NCBI GenBank assembly: GCA_044445605.1
Contig: JBIOEA010000005.1
Span: forward strand, 1-64,000
Length of the DNA: 64,000 nt
Source: CAWKDC01 sp044445605
Lineage (GTDB): Bacteria > Pseudomonadota > Gammaproteobacteria > JABCZS01
Reading direction: 5' to 3'
Shown: piece by piece, positions 24,531 through 34,000 of the stretch
How the letters are laid out: every line of letters starts with the position of its first letter
Numbering within the stretch: the stretch's first letter is position 1
The notes under the pieces: model-generated
Seen by the model: only the letters and a program-made list of their open reading frames with translations
The model's database searches: none
Told to the model about the DNA's origin: nothing
Translations under genes and position numbers: made by a program

Positions 24531-27017
24531 ATGGGACGATATTTTATCCTCATCATAGTATACATAATGGCGGTGTTCTGCATACCTGCATTCGCCGAGG
24601 AATCTGGCCCTGACGAGTCTATGTTAGACGACAGACAGGTTTTCGTCGATTGGGTGCCGATGCCTCCTGGCCAAGGTGTTTGTAACGGCTATTATGCGCC
24701 TCCCCAATTTACGGCTGAACAGCAAGCCGAGAGTGTTATTACCGCTGATTCAGGTGGGTTGCAACTGAACCCAGGCCCTTCCGAGTTAACGGGGCATGTT
24801 CAATTAGTCGAACCGGATCGTCGTTTGTTTGCTGAGAAAGTCACCGTGATACGCAATGAAGCGGGCGAGTATGAGCGCATCACGGCAGAAGGCGGTGTGA
24901 TATTAGAGGAGCCTGGCTTCCGTGTGTACGGTGACAAAGCGTCGGTGATTTTTAACAACAATGAAACGACATTATGGAATGCCGAGTACCGTTACTATGC
25001 TCGTCATGCGCGCGGGAAGGCATCGCGTGCTGAGACAGCGAAAGATTCTCCTATCGTTTTACATGATGCCAGTTATACAACCTGTGCGCCGGGTGATAAC
25101 CTGTGGAACATCAAGGCAGGCAAGGTCAAGTTGGACAATGCGACGGGCCGAGGTGAGGCTGTCAACTCCTTCCTGTACCTTTGGGATGCGCCGGTTTTAT
25201 ATGTTCCCTATATGAATTTCCCCATTGATGATCGTCGCCAAAGTGGTTTTTTAACGCCTGAATACCGTACTTCCGGGCAGAACGGGTTTTCAATCAAAGT
25301 CCCCTACTATTTCAATTTGGCGCCTAATTATGATGCTACGATGACGTCGAATTGGATGTCGGACCGTGGGGTGATGTGGGGTACCGAAGGCCGATACATG
25401 GATCCTTATCATTATACGACCCTGTATGGTGAGTATTTAAATCATGATCGTAAATTTGTCGCGTTCCGCGAAAGGCATTTGGCGAGCGATGAAGTACCTG
25501 ACCCTGAAGATCCTCGTCGTAAAAATTTGGAAGATGCAGGGGCTGATCGGTGGCTAGTGAATGGGACATGGAATGGGCACTATGGTCATCATTGGAGTAC
25601 GGCATTGGAATACAATGCGGTGTCGGATGATGAATATTTAATTGATTTTGGTCCGAATGATTTTAGCGAAGATGAGCGATTATTACGTCAGCGCGCACAG
25701 GTTGATTATATTGATAGTGATTGGACGACGCAGTTATTTGTACAGGGCTACCAAACGATTCAACCTTTTGAAGCAAGTCTTGTTAGCCCACCCTATCGCA
25801 TCATGCCAAACTTAGGTGCGGTATATACGCCTTACATTCCCAATGCGCCGGTGCGTTTTACGGGTGTAGGGCAAGTAACAGTATTCCAACACGAATATGA
25901 TCCGTTAATCAATGAAACGCCGACCTATGGGAACCGTTATCATATTGAGCCGACATTGGCTTTTCCACAGCGGGCGATGTATGGGTTTATCACGCCGTCG
26001 ACAACATTGTATGAAACGCAATATGATTTAACATTATCTGAAGCGGATCAGCTGATCGATGATCCCACCTCGCCACAAAGCACCATTCCTGCGGCGAGTA
26101 TTGATATGGGGCTGATTTTTGAGCGTGATTTGAAATTGTTTAAAACAAACTACCAGCAAACATTAGAGCCCCGTTTGTTTTACGTTTATATTCCTTATTT
26201 TGATCAAAACGAACTCCCCAACTTTGACACAGCGCGCTATGAATTTTTGACGGCGCAATTATTTCGTCAAAATCGTTTTTCCGGTATTGATCGTGTCGGT
26301 GATGCGAATCAGGTGAGTTTTGCATTAACATCTCGATTCTATGATGAGCAAATGGGTGCTGAGCGGTTCAAAACAACGATAGGACAAATTTATTATTTTG
26401 AAGATCGTCGTGTGATGTTATGTAACACCGAGGTGGATCCTGCCTGTTATAAAAACGAAGATCCGATTGCAGATGCAAACACGTCACCGATTGTGGCGGA
26501 CTTACTTTATAAGTTTAATCCCCAGTGGTATTTAATGGCGGATGGTCGTGTGAACACGCATGATTCGAAGAATGATTTAGCCGCGTTGCGCTTGCATTAC
26601 CAACCGAGTGTGCGCACGATCATGCACGTCGGATTCCGCTACGAGGAGTCAGGCAACTTGGTTTCTGATACAGAACTTGGCGATAGCTTGGCAGATTTGA
26701 TACAATCGGACATTGGTTTTTCAATTGCTGTGACTGAGCGCGTGAATGTATTGGGACGTTGGTACTACGATATCAAGAATAAATTCACGATGGACAGTTT
26801 TGGCGGTTTAGAATATGAGAATTGCTGTTGGGCAGTCAGAACGGGTGCGCGACGGTATTTGCAATTAAATACGGGTGAAATCAGTGCGGGGACATTTAAC
26901 ACAGAATACTTTTTGCAATGGGTTTTCAAAGGGTTGGGGTCGGTTGGCCGCTCACCTGTTGAATACTTCACGACAAATATTCCGGGTTATCAAGATCGAT
27001 TTGAGGTAGATTATTAA
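24531..27017 (+). CDS. lptD: LptD, LPS-assembly outer membrane protein
   Basis: 828 residues. Signal peptide (MGRYFILIIVYIMAVFCIPAFA), a periplasmic beta-jellyroll (OstA) domain at ~80-220, then a large beta-barrel. The four disulfide cysteines are present: one in GQGVCNGYYAPP, one in YTTCAPGD, and the adjacent pair in YENCCWAVR. It inserts LPS into the outer leaflet with LptE. The frame stays open 44 codons upstream, but the start at 24531 gives a proper signal peptide and has AGGGAACGAG before it. surA follows after one base. Confidence 0.96.
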   Translation: MGRYFILIIVYIMAVFCIPAFAEESGPDESMLDDRQVFVDWVPMPPGQGVCNGYYAPPQFTAEQQAESVITADSGGLQLNPGPSELTGHVQLVEPDRRLFAEKVTVIRNEAGEYERITAEGGVILEEPGFRVYGDKASVIFNNNETTLWNAEYRYYARHARGKASRAETAKDSPIVLHDASYTTCAPGDNLWNIKAGKVKLDNATGRGEAVNSFLYLWDAPVLYVPYMNFPIDDRRQSGFLTPEYRTSGQNGFSIKVPYYFNLAPNYDATMTSNWMSDRGVMWGTEGRYMDPYHYTTLYGEYLNHDRKFVAFRERHLASDEVPDPEDPRRKNLEDAGADRWLVNGTWNGHYGHHWSTALEYNAVSDDEYLIDFGPNDFSEDERLLRQRAQVDYIDSDWTTQLFVQGYQTIQPFEASLVSPPYRIMPNLGAVYTPYIPNAPVRFTGVGQVTVFQHEYDPLINETPTYGNRYHIEPTLAFPQRAMYGFITPSTTLYETQYDLTLSEADQLIDDPTSPQSTIPAASIDMGLIFERDLKLFKTNYQQTLEPRLFYVYIPYFDQNELPNFDTARYEFLTAQLFRQNRFSGIDRVGDANQVSFALTSRFYDEQMGAERFKTTIGQIYYFEDRRVMLCNTEVDPACYKNEDPIADANTSPIVADLLYKFNPQWYLMADGRVNTHDSKNDLAALRLHYQPSVRTIMHVGFRYEESGNLVSDTELGDSLADLIQSDIGFSIAVTERVNVLGRWYYDIKNKFTMDSFGGLEYENCCWAVRTGARRYLQLNTGEISAGTFNTEYFLQWVFKGLGSVGRSPVEYFTTNIPGYQDRFEVDY

Positions 27018-27018
27018 T

Positions 27019-28299
27019 ATGCGTAACATTATTTTGATAGTAACACTTTCGTTTTTTTGCAGCTTTCTAGCTAACGCTGCGCCACAAAAACTCGACAAAA
27101 TTGTGGCGGTGGTGAACAGCGATGTGATCACGCAGCACGAGTTAGATTTTAGAATGGGGCTGGTGAAGAATCAGATAGGTGCCGCATCGCAGTTGCCGAG
27201 TGACGAGGTATTGTCGGAACAGGTGCTGGATCGCATGATTGAGCAAACGCTGGTGGAGCAAGCGGCGGCACGCAGCGGGATTGTGGTGACGGAGTTGGAC
27301 TTACGTCAAGCGGTTGAATCGATTGCCAAGCAAAACAGGATGACGGTTGATGAGTTAAAAAACACCTTGGCACAAGATGGTATTTCTTACGAAAAGTTTC
27401 AAGAAGATTTAAAAGCGCAGGTCACGGCATCGCGCGCGCAGCAACGTCTGATAGGGTCGAGTATTCGTTTAAGTGATGCAGAGATTGATCATTGGGTTGC
27501 TCAGAACAAAAATCGTGTTGAATCACAGCGTCAATATTTATTCGGTCATATTTTGATTGCGTTGCCGAAGGATCCGACGCCAGAGCAAATCGAGGAAGCG
27601 AACAAACGCGCGGCACAGGCATTGGCGAAGTTGAAAGAGCACGGGGATTTCCGCAAAGTGGCCTTAACGTATTCGGACAGTAGTGACGTCTTGGAGAAGC
27701 CGAATTTGGGATGGCGGTATGCGCATGAATTGCCCTCGTTATTGAGTGATGTGGCGCCGACGTTAGAAAAGGGCGACGTTCGTGGCCCGCTACGCAATGG
27801 CAGTGGTCTACACATTGTGGAATTATTAGATGTGAAAGACAGCGAAGCCCCAAAGCAATGGGTTGAAGAAACGCATGCGCGACATATATTAGTGGCATTG
27901 AATGAAGTACGCGATGAGAAGAAGGCGCTTGAGCGGATGAATGAAGTGATGGCTAAATTGGAATCGGGTGCTGATTTTGCTGTATTGGCAAAAGAGTATT
28001 CGGATGATCCGGGGTCGAAGCAATCGGGGGGTGATTTAGGTTTTGTGCAGCCGAAGTCATTGACGCCGAAGTTTGCGGAAACGATGACGAGCCTGAAAGT
28101 CGGTGAGCGCAGTAAACCTGTGTTGACGCCGTTTGGATGGCACGTGATTGAAGTGATTGATCGTCAACAGCGTGAAGTATCGCATGAATTATTGCGTGCT
28201 GAGATTCAAGAGAAATTGTATCAACGCAAATTAAATGAAGCGTTACAAAATTGGTACACGCAATTGAGGGATCAGGCGCAGGTGCAAACTTATTTGTAG
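27019..28299 (+). CDS. surA: SurA, periplasmic chaperone/peptidyl-prolyl isomerase
   Basis: 426 residues. Signal peptide (IILIVTLSFFCSFLANA), N-terminal chaperone domain from DKIVAVVNSDVITQHEL, then two parvulin domains: RQYLFGHILIAL to LLDVKD, and ARHILVALNEVRD to VIEVIDRQ with GSKQSGGDLGF. It escorts outer membrane proteins to BAM. Cotranscribed with lptD. pdxA, which usually follows, is missing; the accessory island begins here. The stop TAG is embedded in the word TTGTAGGGGCG. Confidence 0.96.
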   Translation: MRNIILIVTLSFFCSFLANAAPQKLDKIVAVVNSDVITQHELDFRMGLVKNQIGAASQLPSDEVLSEQVLDRMIEQTLVEQAAARSGIVVTELDLRQAVESIAKQNRMTVDELKNTLAQDGISYEKFQEDLKAQVTASRAQQRLIGSSIRLSDAEIDHWVAQNKNRVESQRQYLFGHILIALPKDPTPEQIEEANKRAAQALAKLKEHGDFRKVALTYSDSSDVLEKPNLGWRYAHELPSLLSDVAPTLEKGDVRGPLRNGSGLHIVELLDVKDSEAPKQWVEETHARHILVALNEVRDEKKALERMNEVMAKLESGADFAVLAKEYSDDPGSKQSGGDLGFVQPKSLTPKFAETMTSLKVGERSKPVLTPFGWHVIEVIDRQQREVSHELLRAEIQEKLYQRKLNEALQNWYTQLRDQAQVQTYL

Positions 28300-28396
28300 G
28301 GGCGCCTTTCTAGATCTTTTGCCCCCTTTTAAAGGAGGCGGCCGAGTATTTCGAGGTGGAGGTTTTTCTTCACCTTCGCTATATAACCTCTCGGGG

Positions 28397-29182
28397 TTAG
28401 GGATTATTAATATTTCTATTCGTGGACACATGCTGATTGCCGCCGTCTTTCGACAAACGAAGAAGGCCAGTTGTTGCCTCGGATGTTTTTTTCCAAGTAG
28501 CAACGGCTGCTATTATGGCAAACAAAGCCGTCATGCCGGCGATATAAAGCCATGTATCAGTATTGGCAGTAGGGTTTCCCGCTTTATGGTCACAGATATC
28601 CAGTGGGTAAGCAGTGACGTTTCCTACGAGGAACCCAATACCTGCACCTACTATTCCTCCCACTACAAAGGTATAATTTTTTTTGGGAGACTGATACCAA
28701 TCCATAATTTTTTGATTTAATGGATCTAATGTTTTTTGCTGTGATGAGGCGAGTTTATTCGAGATCTTTGTCAGCAGCTGCTTATATAGTGTTTCTGGAG
28801 CTTGATACTGGCACTTGTGGGGTAGAATAGCAATTTGCGTATATTCTGTGTAACCATCATACATAGCAGTGCATTGTGCTGTTATACACGGTTCAATCTT
28901 ATTAAGGAAATGAGCGATGAACCTGTCAAGTCCAGTGCCTTCAACACAAATCTTGTCGATGAAGGCAAGATGAGCAGCGCACTCATCTTCAGGATTTTTC
29001 GCATTCCAGAGCGCTTTCTCATAGTTTGAAAGACTATCGAATCGAGCCTTGTCATGCACAGCTCCAGCCACCGTTTGATTTGGAGCAATATTGATGAGAT
29101 ATAAATAGAGCCAATCAGCATAACGGCGAACATGGTCAAAAAGACTGGTATCTGCAATAAGGTGGGTTGACGGGTTGATCAT
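28397..29182 (-). CDS. Hypothetical protein with C-terminal two-helix membrane hairpin
   Basis: 261 residues, no family recognised. Residues 1-~170 look soluble and helical, with several cysteines (CAAHLAF, KICVEG, EPCITAQC). Two hydrophobic segments follow: FVVGGIVGAGIGFLVGN, rich in glycine, and TWLYIAGMTALFAIIAAVATW, separated by a short loop. The C-terminal tail is polar. No signal peptide. Such C-terminal hairpins occur in effectors that insert in host membranes, but that is speculation here. First gene of the island, convergent with surA. Confidence 0.6.
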   Translation of the reverse strand: MINPSTHLIADTSLFDHVRRYADWLYLYLINIAPNQTVAGAVHDKARFDSLSNYEKALWNAKNPEDECAAHLAFIDKICVEGTGLDRFIAHFLNKIEPCITAQCTAMYDGYTEYTQIAILPHKCQYQAPETLYKQLLTKISNKLASSQQKTLDPLNQKIMDWYQSPKKNYTFVVGGIVGAGIGFLVGNVTAYPLDICDHKAGNPTANTDTWLYIAGMTALFAIIAAVATWKKTSEATTGLLRLSKDGGNQHVSTNRNINNP

Positions 29183-29288
29183 CTCAATATTCTCGCGTTA
29201 TCCAATAATCTCTTCAGGATACGCCCATTGTGCTCCTAAGTCACCTTTTTTTAACTAGACTATTCCAAAACGTGACGGTGCTTGTAAG

Positions 29289-29543
29289 AGCAGCTATGCA
29301 CAAAAAAGTTTAGGTATTTTAAGCGATTTAGTGAATTATATTCCGGTGTTACCGATGCCTACTAATGCGGGTGAGTATTATGGGAAAGCTTGCAGAGCAT
29401 TAGAAGCCCAGGGAAAGCCCATTGGTAATAATGATTTGTGGATTGCCGCGCATGCGGAATCCTTAGACATAATACTTGTCAGTAATAATGTAAAAGAATT
29501 TTCCAGAATCTCCAGTCTTAAGCTCGAGAATTGGGTAGATTAG
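29289..29543 (+). pseudogene. Truncated VapC-type PIN-domain toxin (C-terminal half)
   Basis: The frame keeps only the last ~85 residues of a VapC. ACRALEAQGKPIGNNDLWIAAHAES (shown in part) and LVSNNVKEFSRI, followed by LKLENW, are the conserved C-terminal PIN motifs including the second catalytic acidic site. The N-terminal strand with the first aspartate is absent and the frame closes at a TAG at 29256. It ends exactly where the left inverted repeat begins; no antitoxin gene adjoins it. Confidence 0.7.
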
Positions 29544-29652
29544 TACTCCGTCAAATAAGCAGCCAAGGCAATCGCATCTAATCTAGGAGGCCAACGGCCT
29601 CTAAGATTTTAGCCCAGGGCAAGCGAGCGCAGCGAAGCGTCGCCCTGGGTAA
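29541..29652 (+). repeat. Left terminal inverted repeat
   Basis: Begins TAGTACTCCGTCAAATAAGC and ends at CGCCCTGGGTAA. Its TAG is the stop of the vapC remnant. The first 19 bases recur at 44231-44249 with one substitution. Confidence 0.85.
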
Positions 29653-29904
29653 GCATAAATAAAGAATGTAGCGCTGCAGGCGCGAAAGAAAAGGCTTGCA
29701 AATGATGGTAGTCATGCAATAATGCCATCATAATAATAAAAGTGAAATTTTTGTGTCTCAATCACTTGCGCAACTGTAGACACACATTATCTTTTCAACC
29801 AAAAATCGGTATCATTTTTTTAAAAACCCAGCATTACGAGAGCGAGCGTGTGAATACATGGCCGGCATCTGTCGCGCCTTCAGCGCTACTACTCTCTATT
29901 TACT

Positions 29905-30016
29905 TTACCCAGGGCGACGCTTCGCTGCGCTCGCTTGCCCTGGGCTAAAATCTTAGAGGCCGTTGGCCTCCTAGATTAGATGCGATTGCCTTGGATGCTT
30001 ATTCGACGGAGTGCTA
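29905..30016 (-). repeat. Right terminal inverted repeat
   Basis: On the minus strand it begins TAGCACTCCGTCGAATAAGC; the TAG is the stop codon of the 275-residue gene at 30014-30841. Three mismatches to the left arm. Confidence 0.85.
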
Positions 30017-30841
30017 GATATCTGACGTTACCTTATTCAAACGCCTTGAGCTATCTTCTATTTTTAAATGAGCATCCAGACAACCGATAAGTTGCTTGCA
30101 TAGGTCAGATAGATTCTTTTGATCTTCTGAAGGGCTATCTATTGTTTCCGTTGTTAAGCATTTCTGTATTCCCTCAATGACATCATTTGCAGTTTCGGTT
30201 AAGCGAATATTGTTTTTGTCATCGGCTACATCGGAATTTAAATAGTGCTTAATATCATTCAGCATTAATCTCGCACTGCTAACTGATTCAGGTTTTTTCC
30301 AAGAAAATGTGGAAGTGTTTCTGCTAATATAATTCTCTAAAATAGCGATGACCTGATTGGGTACTTCATTTTTATCCGCTAGATTCAATTGCATCGCTCC
30401 TATAAGACTTGCAACATCTTCATCGGTATAGTCGGTGCGGTCTAGCGCAAGGAATTCTTTGATCTCATTGTTTTCTACGCATGCCTCTCGTGCAAGTGAA
30501 TACAGCAAATCACACTTATACGACAATTTATTATACCCACCGGCACCGTTTAATATAGTAAGTAATGTTTGCTTCGCATTGTCATTGGTAATTTCGTTTG
30601 GAGAAGGAGAGCGCAACCCACTTTTGACATAGCGGCATCCCATATGGGTGCCTTGTAAGAGGGGGCCTATAATTGGCAGATAGTACAAGTCAAGGGGAGG
30701 ACGGAGCGCTGAATTGTAGCTCGGCTCGTTGGCGTATTTAAGCTGTGTTATTGCGATTGCCTTCGCTAAGCATTGAGCGTTAATGTTTTTGGAGATATGA
30801 TCGACGGTAATAGGGATAGCTTCTCTAAATGTTATGGGCAC
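30014..30841 (-). CDS. Hypothetical 275-residue protein of the island
   Basis: Not recognised. Predominantly helical and soluble by inspection, with a small hydrophobic stretch (LDLYYLPIIGPLLQG, ~48-62). There is no signal peptide or catalytic motif that I can identify. Cysteine and asparagine/lysine content resemble the neighbouring island genes rather than the core genes. Its stop codon is supplied by the right inverted repeat of the adjacent element. Confidence 0.6.
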   Translation of the reverse strand: MPITFREAIPITVDHISKNINAQCLAKAIAITQLKYANEPSYNSALRPPLDLYYLPIIGPLLQGTHMGCRYVKSGLRSPSPNEITNDNAKQTLLTILNGAGGYNKLSYKCDLLYSLAREACVENNEIKEFLALDRTDYTDEDVASLIGAMQLNLADKNEVPNQVIAILENYISRNTSTFSWKKPESVSSARLMLNDIKHYLNSDVADDKNNIRLTETANDVIEGIQKCLTTETIDSPSEDQKNLSDLCKQLIGCLDAHLKIEDSSRRLNKVTSDI

Positions 30842-31080
30842 AGTATGTCTCCTACTATCTTAAATGAATAGAGAGGCAGGATAACACGATTTAGTTAGAA
30901 AGAGAAGCAGTTTTTGCGATACAAAATCCATCAGTCACAAATCCCCGCCCCAAATCCTCCCTCCCTGGTGCGCCCACTGAAATCCTATTTGGTTGTAGTT
31001 CAGGTCAAAAATAGGTGAGTATGTTGGTGATATGACCCATAATTGAACATGTAGTAAAGATATATGAGGTTTTCAGCATC

Positions 31081-34000
31081 ATGGCAATCAACGTACAACA
31101 TCTGAAGGATTGGCTTGCAAAGCCGGAAGAGGCTGAATTACCAGAAAGTATTAAGGCTCGTAATATAGCCGCTTGGTTAGCACGCCCGGACAGCACTGTG
31201 GATGATGTAAAAGGCCTCATTGACACAGTTTTCCCCCTTTTGAAGGCAGAAGACAACAAAGCAGAGTTCATCGCCGCACTGATGTTAAAACCAGGCATAG
31301 TATTGCCTATGCGCATCATGATTGTAGACATTCTTCCCTCATTCCATGGTGGTATCAAATTACTGGTACTGAGTATTTGGCTGAGTATGTCAAACAACGA
31401 AAACGATGCCAATGCCATTGTTACACCGATGCTACATACTTTTCAACCACACGCTGAACAACTGCAACCAAAAGTCAGCGTAAGTCCCGATATTGAAAGC
31501 ATTAGACAAATGTTTACCAACGAATCGGAGCAAGCCATTTTGATTGCAGGTTGGCTAAGAAATCCTGTGCATAATCTCAGCGAAGACATTTTTACAAAAA
31601 TATACCCTCTTATTCAAGGGAAGATGTTCAGAGCTGAAGAGAGGACCTTGGCGAGCTTTGCGAGCAAACCTGATGCCCCGCGCGGTGAGCATGCAAAAAA
31701 GCTAATGTTTGTGCTTTCATTGAATAGGCAGAATGATCCTGAAAACAGGAGTGTTATCAAGGAATGGGCAGAAAATAGGTATAAGACCCTAGATGCCCAG
31801 GATGTTCTCGATGCCCTCACACTTCTGGATAAAGAAAATGATAAATTTGTGCTTGCAAGTGCGTGGCTCGGCATACGCGAACATCAAGATCCGCTCGTGC
31901 TGCTTCAATTCTTACCTCTGCTCAAAAATCCAGAACATCAATCACGGCTTTCAAGCGGTCTCGTTTCTACTCTCAGACATTCATTCCCAGTGAAATATAG
32001 CATTTCAATTGAATCTCTACTCCAAATCGCGCCCTATATAAGTGAGGGTGACCGATCTGATCGCATATACGAGTGGTTAACCGTAACGGACAACACATTG
32101 AATGATGATGAATTTAATCAGTTAATGGATCTGAGTGCTGCTGGCAAACGTAAAGATGACATCGTTAACACCTGGGTAAAAGACAAAGGCAAAACACTCA
32201 CTTTGGCACAGCTCATCAAATATATACCTCACCATGAAAAAGACAGTGAAAAATCATTCATTAAGGAATGGATGGATCTTCCCAAAAACAAAGACAACTT
32301 AAGTGCATTGGTCAGCATTTTATCTGCTTATCCAAAATTGTTTCATAGCTATGAAAAGAGAGTCAAGATAGAAGCAGCCATCAAAAATGGTAAAGAAATA
32401 CACGAAGATGATGCGATAAAAACATTAGCGCTATTTGGTGAGCCGGAAGAAAAAACCGATGTTGCAAGTATTTTTTTATCAAAAGGAGAATTTATTATCA
32501 CCACAAGAGTTTTCCAAGCAATATTGGAATCCATCGGTGACAGTGCACAAAGCATCAAAGTCAAAAGCAGGTTTGCCGAGTTATGGCTTTACCGAACAGA
32601 AAACAAAGGAAATTTCGAAGCACTCGATTTTGCGATACCACTCTTATCCGATGTAAACAACGCAAAAATGGATATTCTCACATGGATAAAAGAATCAAAA
32701 GAAAAGATAAATACAGAGACGCTAATTAAGTTCATGTCCTCTGCTAAAATTGAAGATGAGCTTAGATGTGAGTTTTTTACAAAATGGCTCGAAGAAGCTG
32801 ATAATTCATTCAGCGCAGATCAAATGTTAGCAGTATTGAAAACATTTGATCATAAATCAGATAATGAACCAAATCTATATGAAAGCAGGCTTATTTTAGC
32901 ATGGATAGAAAGAAAAAATGCTAAATACACCATTGACGACGTTCTCAACGTCTTAGAACACATGAAAAATAAAACAGGGCAAAGCACATTGCAGTCGAGG
33001 TGGATTCATAATGTGGTTGCAAAAAAAGAACCCCTATCAGGTTCCATTAAATCACTACAGGAACTATGTTCTGCGAACTTTGGTAACAAATGGAAGATAT
33101 TGGAAATGGTTGCATTATGGCTATCAAATTCTGATAACAAACCCACCGCAGCGAACATTACCCTATTGTTACCTGAGTTTGGGGACGATTCCACAAAAAA
33201 TACGCTTATCGAAATGTTTATCAGCGCTTATGGGGGTACAGTGGATGCCACCTCGCTGATGACCATGTTATTATTTTTAAAAAGTGACTCTTATTATGCA
33301 AGAGATTTAATTTCAGCATGGATTAGACAAGAAAGTGACGCGGAAAAAAAATACAAACGATTTACCGATCTTATCGATGCGAAAGCCTTTGGAAGCCCCT
33401 ATGCTGAAGCCGGCATCAAGAAAATTATTCATGTGTTTTTGAGTAACATCGAAGGTTTGAATAAATTTCCCGATCTTTGCAAGCATCTGTATCCCAATAG
33501 TGAGCACATGCAAGTCACCTTTTTTAAGGAATTGTTTCCAATACTTTACATGCGGCCACAAATGACATTAGATAGGGCCAATCAGTTAATGTGCGAATTA
33601 ACCAAACGATTGGCAGGCGCATTCCACGAAACAGATCCCTGTTTGGAATTATTGCAACTGGGAAAACAATATGGCATTAAACCCATTGATATTTTGACGA
33701 TAGCCAACAATCGGTTGGCATCAAAGTATGTTTCATTGGCCCAGGTGCTCGACAAGCCGTTAATGGATGCGCTCAAACCCGCGGCACGTGGAAAACTCCT
33801 GGTGTTATTCGGCGAGTTGCCCCAAGACACAAAACTTTGCGCACTCTTTGCTTATGCAGATATCAATCGAGATCTTGAAGCGCTTTTTACTGACATGGTC
33901 GAGCCAGAGGTCATCCTCGGGATCGAGCAACACTTCCGCCCTTCGGCCAGTTCACCTTACATGACTGATAGTGAACATGCTGCTCTGACAAAAGCTTTCA

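Larger units (their letters stand above)
29541..30016. mobile_element. MITE-like element with 112-bp terminal inverted repeats
   Basis: 29541-29652 and 29905-30016 are inverted copies of each other with only three mismatches over 112 nt. The similarity continues weakly inwards (GCGCTG and GGCGCGA motifs in both arms). Each arm contains two internal hairpins: GAGGCC/GGCCTC and CCCAGGGC/GCCCTGGG. The ~250-bp centre is AT-rich, has an ATGATGG/CCATCAT hairpin at about 29702-29732, and no credible ORF. No transposase is encoded. The TAG at each outer end is the stop codon of the flanking gene. Confidence 0.75.

Noticed and set aside
27422..27898. 158-codon antisense frame inside surA
   Set aside because: Opposite-strand shadow with atypical composition; surA is unambiguous.
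28305..28396. CCCCCTTTTAAAGGAGG and GAGGTGGAGG-like stems after surA
   Set aside because: Probably a terminator region, but the stems are imperfect and no T-run follows, so not listed as a feature.
29742..29948. 68-codon plus-strand frame inside the inverted-repeat element
   Set aside because: It runs into the repeat arm, has no ribosome binding site and no recognisable protein features.
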